A DNA stretch of 64,000 nt from Streptomyces sp. Mut1 (GTDB taxonomy: Bacteria; Actinomycetota; Actinomycetes; Streptomycetales; Streptomycetaceae): assembly GCF_030719295.1 (NCBI RefSeq), contig NZ_CP120997.1, positions 6,706,001 to 6,770,000 on the forward strand. Direction: 5' to 3'. Both the position numbers and the translations under genes were made by a program. The notes beneath the pieces were generated by a model. That model was not told the origin of the DNA and did not search any database. It saw nothing but the letters and a program-made list of their open reading frames with translations. This document shows positions 58,801-64,000 of this stretch, one piece after another; the first letter of the stretch is position 1, and the number at the start of each line of letters is the position of its first letter.

Positions 58801-59806
58801 GACCCGCCTGGAACTCCGGCTCGGCGACACGATGGACTCCGTGGTCGACGTCCGCAAGGCCGCCGGCGTGCCCCGTACGCCCGGCCGGGGGCTCACCGTC
58901 GATTCCAAGCTGCACTTCCTCTCCGCGCTGCCCCGAGGCGACGGTTCCAGCGACCCGGACACGCTGAGCGAGGGCGTCGGCGACCTGGTCGAGCGCATCG
59001 CCGCCGCCTGGCACGGGCCGCGCGCACCGCAGGTGCGGATGCTGCCGCACCGGCTGCCGGCCTCGGAGCTGCCCGAGCCGGAACTCGGCCAGGGCCAGAG
59101 CCTCAGGCTGCCCCTCGGCCAGGACGAGGAGACGCTGGACACCGTCTGGCACGACTTCTCCCGCACCCCGCACCTCGTCGCCGTCGGCGACACCGAGAGC
59201 GGCAAGACCAACCTGCTGCGGGTGGTGGCGGACGCCATCGTCGCCCGCTACTCCCCGACCGAGGCCCGCATCCTCGTCGTCGACTACCGCCGTGACCTGG
59301 TGGAGGCGGTGCCCGAGGAGTACCGGCTCGGGCACGCCGTCTCCGTCGACGCCCTCAAGCAGCTCGTCGGCGGCTCCGCGAAGGCGCTGCGGACCCGGCT
59401 GCCCGGTCAGGAGATCACGCCGGCCCGGATGCGCAGCGCCGACTGGTGGACCGGCCCCCGGTTGTTCGTCCTCGTCGACGACTACGACATGGTCGGCGGC
59501 GGCACGGTGATGGACCACCCGTTCGCACCGCTTTTCGACCACCTCGCGCTCGGCCATGAACTGGGCCTGCACATCGTCGTCGTACGGTCCGCCACCGGCG
59601 CCGGACGCGGCCTCAACGACCAGCTGCTGCGACGCCTGGACGAGGTCAACACCCCGGGCGTCCTGATGTCGACACCGCCGTCCGAGGGGTACGTCTTCGG
59701 GAACGTGAAGCCGCGCGTGCTGCCGCCGGGGCGCGCGCTGCACATCGTGCGGCGCAAGCCGGTGCTGATCCAGACGGCGCTCGCGCGCGGGACGGAGGAG
59801 GAGTAG
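55823..59806 (+). CDS. eccC: EccC, fused triple FtsK/SpoIIIE-type T7SS ATPase
   Basis: 1,327 aa. The start is TTG 55823, with AAGGAG eight bases upstream. Two membrane helices lie near residues 38-60 and 65-88. Three ATPase modules follow with Walker A GATGSGKSELL (~485), GGSQSGKSTVL (~834) and GDTESGKTNLL (~1122). The matching strands are FVVVDEFSELL, IFLVIDGWS and LFVLVDDYDM. In mycobacteria this is split as EccCa/EccCb; here it is one polypeptide, as in most other actinobacteria. It is the motor that recognises Esx substrates. All three P-loops are intact. Confidence 0.95.
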   Translation: MSVVLFRRPARRRGPDMPSGELTLQEPPTLMETVPDTSAVWTYLPMAMMSVSMMLMFLRMGGQGSGIFMYIALGMMVLAAAAMMVGQVMRKAGDRKQRLRGERRDYLRYLAQSRRTVQRTVVEQQLALAWRHPEPTVLRSMVRTTRLWERRTKDVDFAELRIAVGDQQLALRLNPLSTKPVEDLEPLCAHALRRFIRAYSTVPGQPIALYLRSWSRVLLRGDQDAARGMLRAALSQLAVFHPPEEVWIAVCADDEHRAEWEWVKWLPHNQHPQETDGAGPLRMVASAFTDLENQLGSEFSERPVFDPDAVPGRDEPLVVVVVDGATVPAGHRFDGPGYRNAVVLDLSSTLTWRPGRTTLRLDVTPETVALVRTDRSRKEQTTVLGRPDQVGPVAAETLARLISPYRMSLTADAVEPLSADMELTTLLGIPDLHRLDPESLWRRHNGSARLRVPVAVGADGRPVELDIKESAQGGMGPHGMLIGATGSGKSELLRTLVLGLALTNSSETLNFVLVDFKGGATFLGLDELPHTSAVITNLADEAALVERMQDALHGELLRRQELLRAAGNYTSALEYERARAGGAGLAPLPSLFVVVDEFSELLAAHREFMELFVMIGRLGRSLGVHLLLASQRLDEGRMHQLESHLSYRIGLRTFSAMESRGVLGVPDAYELPSQPGSGFLKSGVEALTRFRAAYVSGPYRRRGGAVAQARVASQVVPWTAEYVVPRAPAPAAVEPEAEEADDSSSLLSVALDRLRDAGPPAHRVWLPPLDAPSPLDVLLHGLTVDPERGLTAPGWNGTGKLRVPVGLVDKPFDQRRDPLVVDLAAAGGHVAVAGGSQSGKSTVLRSLIMGLALTHTPREVQFYCLDFGGGTLSQLTGLPHVAGVAARLDADRIGRTVAEVTAVLTRREQFFLEHGIDSMATYRRRRAAGEFPDEPHGDIFLVIDGWSTVRQNLDQFIPTFNQIATGGLNYGIHLIVATSRWLELTAPVRDQAATRLELRLGDTMDSVVDVRKAAGVPRTPGRGLTVDSKLHFLSALPRGDGSSDPDTLSEGVGDLVERIAAAWHGPRAPQVRMLPHRLPASELPEPELGQGQSLRLPLGQDEETLDTVWHDFSRTPHLVAVGDTESGKTNLLRVVADAIVARYSPTEARILVVDYRRDLVEAVPEEYRLGHAVSVDALKQLVGGSAKALRTRLPGQEITPARMRSADWWTGPRLFVLVDDYDMVGGGTVMDHPFAPLFDHLALGHELGLHIVVVRSATGAGRGLNDQLLRRLDEVNTPGVLMSTPPSEGYVFGNVKPRVLPPGRALHIVRRKPVLIQTALARGTEEE

Positions 59807-59853
59807 GCGGCTCCATGCCCCCTGCAAGGCGGCCCTGCCCATGCACCGCGCCG

Positions 59854-59890
59854 ATACGGCCCCGCGCCCTGCCGGGGCGCGGGGCCGTAT
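59854..59890. terminator. Strong bidirectional terminator between eccC and mycP
   Basis: A perfect 16-bp stem, ATACGGCCCCGCGCCC against its exact complement, with a 5-nt loop (59870-59874), centred in the 87-bp gap between converging stops. Confidence 0.85.
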
Positions 59891-59893
59891 CCC

Positions 59894-61123
59894 TCAGGGG
59901 CGCCGGGCAGACGGCCGCCAGCCCGTGCGGCGGCCCCGGGGGATGATCACGGCGAGCCAGACGACCGTGACCACCACGGCCACGCCGGCCAGCGTCGGCC
60001 ACATGGCGCGGCGCAGCGGCCCGGCGGCCCTGTCCTCCGGCATCCGCACCGGGGCGGCCGACTCCTTGTCCGCGGCCGGTCCCGCCGGCGCCTTCGCGGC
60101 GGTGGAGGCGGAGGCGAGGACAGCGGTGACGGCGGCGTACGGGTCGACCCGCGGCACGGCGTCCGGGTAGGCCGAGGACCGCAGCAGTTCCGCGGTCTGC
60201 GCGGCCGTCAGCTCCGGGTGCACCGATCGCACCAGGGCCGCCGCCCCCGCCACGTACCCGGCGGCGAGCGAGGCCCCGGAACCGATGTAGTGGCCGTTCT
60301 TCGACGGACCGATCCCGACCACCCCGTCACCGGGTGCCGCGAGCTGGGCGCTCCCGGTGGTGTACGAGCCGGTCGGCCGCTCACCCTTGGCGTCCACGTC
60401 GAGTACGGACAGCACACCGTCACCGGCGGCCGGGTAGTAGTCCCGGGCCGGGACCTCCTGGCCCACCCCGCCGGCCGGGGGGTCCGGCACGGCGGCGGCG
60501 ACCAGCAGGACGTCCTTCTTCGCGGCCAGTCGTACCGCGGACCTCAGGGCGGCCGTGTCGCCCGGGAAGGCCGCCGACACGGTCACCACCTCGGCACCGG
60601 CCCCGATGGCGGCCTCGATGCCCGAGGCGACCCGGCCGGGGGTGGCCGCGCCGCGCTCGTCGGTCCCGCGCACCGCGACGATGGCCGACCGCCGGGCGAC
60701 GCCCGCGAACTTCACGCCCTTGTCCGACTGCGCGGCGATCAGCCCGGCCACGAAGGTGCCGTGCCCGACACAGTCCTTCCCGGCCGCTCCGACCGCCGTG
60801 ACGCGGCCGTTCAGCGCGGGCGCGGAGGCCGAGACGCCGGTGTCGACGACGCCGACCTTGACCCCGGAGCCGGAGGCGAACTGCCAGGCCCGCCCCAGCT
60901 GGAGGCTGACCTGCTCCCACGGCACGGCGGTGGCCTGCCGTCCCGAACCCCCGGTGCAGCCGGCGTTGCCCGTCAGCTTCGTCCTGAGTACCGGCAGCTC
61001 CACAGTGTTCCCGCCGGCCGCCGCGGCGCCCGTGGCACCGGCACCGCTCAGAGCGGCCGTCAGCAGCAGTGCCAGCGCACCGGCGGCGGGCCGGGACAGG
61101 TTCCTCCCGCGCATCGCCGTCAC
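59894..61123 (-). CDS. mycP: Mycosin (MycP), T7SS subtilisin-like protease
   Basis: 409 aa from GTG 61123, whose GTGA overlaps the eccA-like stop; ATG 61114 is an alternative. A signal peptide spans ~1-36. Catalytic residues are Asp94 in GVVDTGV, His121 in GHGTFVAG and Ser285 in [15 protein letters not shown]-terminal membrane helix at ~372-392 ([19 protein letters not shown]) anchors it. Mycosins stabilise the ESX complex and trim substrates. The usual oxyanion-hole Asn of the GN motif is missing: the segment reads [13 protein letters not shown] at 207-218, so hydrolytic activity may be reduced. Confidence 0.92.
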   Translation of the reverse strand: MTAMRGRNLSRPAAGALALLLTAALSGAGATGAAAAGGNTVELPVLRTKLTGNAGCTGGSGRQATAVPWEQVSLQLGRAWQFASGSGVKVGVVDTGVSASAPALNGRVTAVGAAGKDCVGHGTFVAGLIAAQSDKGVKFAGVARRSAIVAVRGTDERGAATPGRVASGIEAAIGAGAEVVTVSAAFPGDTAALRSAVRLAAKKDVLLVAAAVPDPPAGGVGQEVPARDYYPAAGDGVLSVLDVDAKGERPTGSYTTGSAQLAAPGDGVVGIGPSKNGHYIGSGASLAAGYVAGAAALVRSVHPELTAAQTAELLRSSAYPDAVPRVDPYAAVTAVLASASTAAKAPAGPAADKESAAPVRMPEDRAAGPLRRAMWPTLAGVAVVVTVVWLAVIIPRGRRTGWRPSARRP

Positions 61124-64000
61124 GCCCCCGCCCCGCCGGAGGCGGACGCCGACACCGGGTCGGCGAGATCCTCCGGGAGCAGCAGCCGCAGATCGTCGAG
61201 GCTGGGCGCGGCCACTCGGCTGAGCCGGCCCGCCTGCCGGGTCATCATCCGCTCCAGCACCTGACGCGCGGTGCGCGCGTTGCCGAACGACCGGTCGCGC
61301 GGCAGGGTGTCGAAGTGGTGCCGCAGGACCGAGCCGAGCCCGTTGCCGCACTCGTACCCGGCCTGCGACGCGTGCTGGCGGACGATGGTGACGAGCTCGT
61401 CGGACGTGTAGTCGGCGAACTCGATCCTCCGTGAGAACCGCGAGTGCAGGCCCGGGTTGGAGGCGAGGAAGCCCTCCATCTCGCTGGTGTAGCCGGCGAC
61501 GATGACCACCACCTGGTCGCGGTGGTCCTCCATCAGCTTCAGCAGCGTGTCCACGGCCTCCCGGCCGAAGTCGGCGCCGGACGCCTCGCGCGGCGCGAGC
61601 GTGTACGCCTCGTCGATGAAGAGCACGCCGCCCAGTGCCCGCTCGAAGACCTCCTTGGTGAGCTGCGCGGTGTGGCCCACGTACCGCCCGACCATGTCGG
61701 CACGGGACACCTCGACGAGCTGGCCCCGTGGCAGGATGCCCAGGGAGACGAGGAGTTCGCCGTAGAGCCGGGCCACCGTGGTCTTGCCGGTGCCGGGCGG
61801 CCCGGTGAAGACGAGGTGGTGGCTGAGGCGCGGCACAGGCAGCCCGGCGGCCTCCCGCTGCCGGGCCGTCGAGACCAGGTTGACCAGGTCGGTGACGTCC
61901 CGCTTGACCGCGGAGAGTCCGACAAGGGTGTCCAGGCGGCTGAGAGCGTCGTCCCCGGCGTCGGCGCCGTCCGGACCGGCCTCGGAGTCGCGGGCGGCCT
62001 CCTCGCTGATGTCCTGCGGGAGCAGCAGTGTGAGGTCCTCCTCGGTGACCTGGGCCTGCGAGGCGAGCCGTACGGCCTGCCGGTCCACCATCTCCTCGAA
62101 GACCTGCCGTGCCGCACGGCCGTTGCCGAACCCGGCGTCTTTCGGTATCCGGTCGAAGTGGGTCGCGAGAGCCTTGCGGGTCTCGTCGTTCAGCACGTAC
62201 TGGTGGCGCCCGCACATGCTCTCCACGATCTCCACCAGTTCGGGGACCGAGTAGTTCTCGAACTCCACGGTCCGCGAGAACCGGGAGGCCAGGCCCGGGT
62301 TGGAGCCGAGGAAGCCGCGCATCTCACCGGAGTAGCCGGCGACCACGACCACCACGTCGTCGCGGTGGTCCTCCATCAGCTTCAGCAGCGTGTCCACCGC
62401 CTCCCGGCCGAAGTCGGCGCCCGAGCCGCGCGAGTCGGAAGTGAGCGCGTACGCCTCGTCGATGAAGAGCACGCCGCCCAGAGCCCGTTCGAAGGTCTCC
62501 GTGGTCTTGATGGCGGTACCGCCGATGACCTGCGCGACCAGATCGGCCCGGGAGACCTCGACCAGGTGCCCGGACCGCAGCGTCCCCAGCTCGGCCAGGA
62601 TCGTGCCGTAGAGCCGCGCGACCGTCGTCTTTCCGGTGCCGGGCGGGCCCGCGAAGACCAGGTGCCGGCTCATCGGCGGTGCGGACATGCCGAGTTGGGC
62701 GCGGCGTCGGGCGAGCTGGGTGAGGTTGACCAGCGTGCGGACCTGTTCCTTGACGTTGTCCAGGCCGATCAGGTTCTCCAGCGCGGCCATCGGGCCCTCC
62801 GGGCGTCCTGGACCGTCCGACTCGGGCACGGTGCCCGCCGGATCGGTGCCCTCGGCCTCGCCGTAACCCCAGGCGTCCCGGGACTCGTTGCCGGTGCTGT
62901 TCAGGTTCTCCACCGCGAGCCGGCCGCTCGCCCTGGACTGGACGAGCCCGCCGCCCTTGTTCTCGCGCACGGTGCAGCCGACCACCGACACCGGCGACTC
63001 GGTCTCCACCCGGATGCCGTCACGGCCGTTCCCCGCCGCCTCGCAGCCGTTGAGGTTGGCCCGGCCGCCCTCGCGGACCAGGAAGCCGTGGTCGGTGGCG
63101 GCGGCGGCCCGCACCCGGGTCGCCGTCAGCTCGCCGCCGTTGTCCACGACGACACCGCAGCCGCCCGCCGACACCAGCTCGCCGTCGCGCAGTGCCGCCG
63201 TGCCCTCGCCGCCTATCTCCAGACCGGCGCCGCCGGGTCCGGTCACCTTCAGGCCGGCCAGGTAGACGTTGCCGCCCGAGGCGACCGTCACTCCGGCGCC
63301 GCCCGGCGACTCCACCGAGCAGTCCTCCACCCGGCCGCGCCCGCCGTCGGTCACCGAGACGCCGTTGCCGCCCGTGCCGGTGATGCGGGCCCTGCGCACC
63401 AGCGGGTTGGCGCCGCCCTTGACCACCACGCCGGTGCCCCTGACGTCCAGGATCTCCACGCGGTCCAGCTCGGCCGCCGAATCCTCCTCCAGCAGCACGG
63501 CCTCGGCCTCGCCGTCCCGGACGGTCAGTGAGGTCAGGGTGGGCGAGGAGGAACCCGCCACGCGCAGCGCCGGTGCCCGGGCGCCGCTCAGCCAGCAGTC
63601 CTCGTACGTGCCCCGCGAACGGTCGGTGACGAAAAGGCCGTTGCCCGCCGTGCGGGACGTGCGGCAGCGGCGCAGCACCGGGTCGGCGCCGTGCGAGACG
63701 ATGATGCCCTGGCCGGTGGTGCCGTTGACCCGCACGTCGTCCAGCTCGATCCGGGCGGCGCTGGTCAGGTGAGCGCCGATCGCGGTGTCGTGGATCACGG
63801 TCCGCAGCACCCGGACCGCGCTGCGCTCCTCCAGCGCCAGCGCGGGCTTGTCGGTCGAGGAGAGATCGCAGTCCTCGACGGAGACCTGGGCGTCGCCGTT
63901 GGCCAGCAGGCCGTTGCCGCGTGCGTCGCGCACGGTGCAACCGCGTACCGTCGCCCTGCCGCGCTCGCCGATCACCACACCGCTGGTGCCCAGGTGCTCG
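61120..64000 (-). CDS. eccA: EccA-like protein: right-handed beta-helix fused to two CbxX-type AAA ATPases (partial)
   Basis: About 960 aa visible, with the 5' end beyond the right edge. Roughly 62880-64000 encodes a long right-handed beta-helix of repeated turns ([58 protein letters not shown]). Two AAA modules follow. The first has [10 protein letters not shown], Walker [18 protein letters not shown] and Walker [13 protein letters not shown]. The second has [26 protein letters not shown] and [12 protein letters not shown]. Both are intact. EccA-type ATPases act in the cytosol on ESX substrates or chaperones. Mycobacterial EccA has TPR repeats and one AAA module instead, so this is a different architecture. 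Confidence 0.88.
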   Translation of the reverse strand, partial: EHLGTSGVVIGERGRATVRGCTVRDARGNGLLANGDAQVSVEDCDLSSTDKPALALEERSAVRVLRTVIHDTAIGAHLTSAARIELDDVRVNGTTGQGIIVSHGADPVLRRCRTSRTAGNGLFVTDRSRGTYEDCWLSGARAPALRVAGSSSPTLTSLTVRDGEAEAVLLEEDSAAELDRVEILDVRGTGVVVKGGANPLVRRARITGTGGNGVSVTDGGRGRVEDCSVESPGGAGVTVASGGNVYLAGLKVTGPGGAGLEIGGEGTAALRDGELVSAGGCGVVVDNGGELTATRVRAAAATDHGFLVREGGRANLNGCEAAGNGRDGIRVETESPVSVVGCTVRENKGGGLVQSRASGRLAVENLNSTGNESRDAWGYGEAEGTDPAGTVPESDGPGRPEGPMAALENLIGLDNVKEQVRTLVNLTQLARRRAQLGMSAPPMSRHLVFAGPPGTGKTTVARLYGTILAELGTLRSGHLVEVSRADLVAQVIGGTAIKTTETFERALGGVLFIDEAYALTSDSRGSGADFGREAVDTLLKLMEDHRDDVVVVVAGYSGEMRGFLGSNPGLASRFSRTVEFENYSVPELVEIVESMCGRHQYVLNDETRKALATHFDRIPKDAGFGNGRAARQVFEEMVDRQAVRLASQAQVTEEDLTLLLPQDISEEAARDSEAGPDGADAGDDALSRLDTLVGLSAVKRDVTDLVNLVSTARQREAAGLPVPRLSHHLVFTGPPGTGKTTVARLYGELLVSLGILPRGQLVEVSRADMVGRYVGHTAQLTKEVFERALGGVLFIDEAYTLAPREASGADFGREAVDTLLKLMEDHRDQVVVIVAGYTSEMEGFLASNPGLHSRFSRRIEFADYTSDELVTIVRQHASQAGYECGNGLGSVLRHHFDTLPRDRSFGNARTARQVLERMMTRQAGRLSRVAAPSLDDLRLLLPEDLADPVSASASGGAGA

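Noticed and set aside
56015..59842. 1,275-codon open frame on the minus strand
   Set aside because: Antisense to eccC, which has three intact P-loops and an AAGGAG-supported start.

Overview
The window is high-GC actinobacterial DNA, almost certainly from a Streptomyces chromosome. Support for this is the GC-biased codon use, frequent GTG and TTG starts, GTGA/ATGA overlaps, rare TTA codons, a gluABCD-type glutamate transporter, a type I-E CRISPR-Cas locus and a Streptomyces-style type VII secretion (ESX/T7SS) cluster. I see no rRNA, no tRNA gene and no intact insertion sequence.

Positions 1-7740 hold a rearranged type I-E CRISPR-Cas locus. The start of casA runs off the left edge on the minus strand. 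It is preceded by a wrecked second cas3 (internal deletion plus loss of the end), a three-repeat degenerate array and a tyrosine-recombinase remnant. Next come a 21-repeat array read leftwards, cas2, a frameshifted and truncated second casA, an intact cas3 (about 968 aa) and a 19-repeat array read rightwards. The pieces look like two copies of an array/cas3/casA block, one of which lost casB-E and cas1 by deletion. Intact Cas3 here probably serves the Cascade operon that begins at the left edge.

Positions 7878-28285 are mostly ordinary chromosome: a hypothetical protein, the fused beta-ketoadipate enzyme PcaL, an MBL-fold hydrolase, exonuclease III, the gluABCD operon, an L,D-transpeptidase lipoprotein, a FemX-like aminoacyltransferase with MurJ, a response regulator/histidine kinase/lipoprotein operon, a DUF574-type methyltransferase, and an XRE regulator paired with a seven-helix membrane protein that carries a TTA codon. 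A small accessory patch (24829-27152) holds membrane proteins sharing a DPDD motif, with one decayed copy and one frameshifted remnant.

Positions 27194-64000 are a T7SS cluster. On the minus strand, in transcription order, it has eccD, eccB, two WXG100 genes, a small associated helical protein, a 1,051-aa repeat protein, a YbaB-like protein, another ESX-like protein, a giant 6,183-aa protein and a membrane-anchored ricin-type lectin. Divergent from eccD is eccC (three FtsK-like ATPase modules). Convergent with eccC are mycP and an EccA-like protein with a beta-helix and tandem AAA modules, cut by the right edge.

The giant protein is the most unusual object. It is built from two homologous halves of about 2,500-2,900 residues, each beginning with a metzincin-like HExxHxxGxxD zinc-protease module and ending in coiled coil. 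By my reading it has one cysteine in 6,183 residues, inside a DGRC motif with a downstream NHY, i.e. an OTU-like cysteine-protease centre. The equivalent domain at the C terminus of the second half seems to have lost both catalytic residues. I infer a T7SS-exported multi-protease effector or surface protein.
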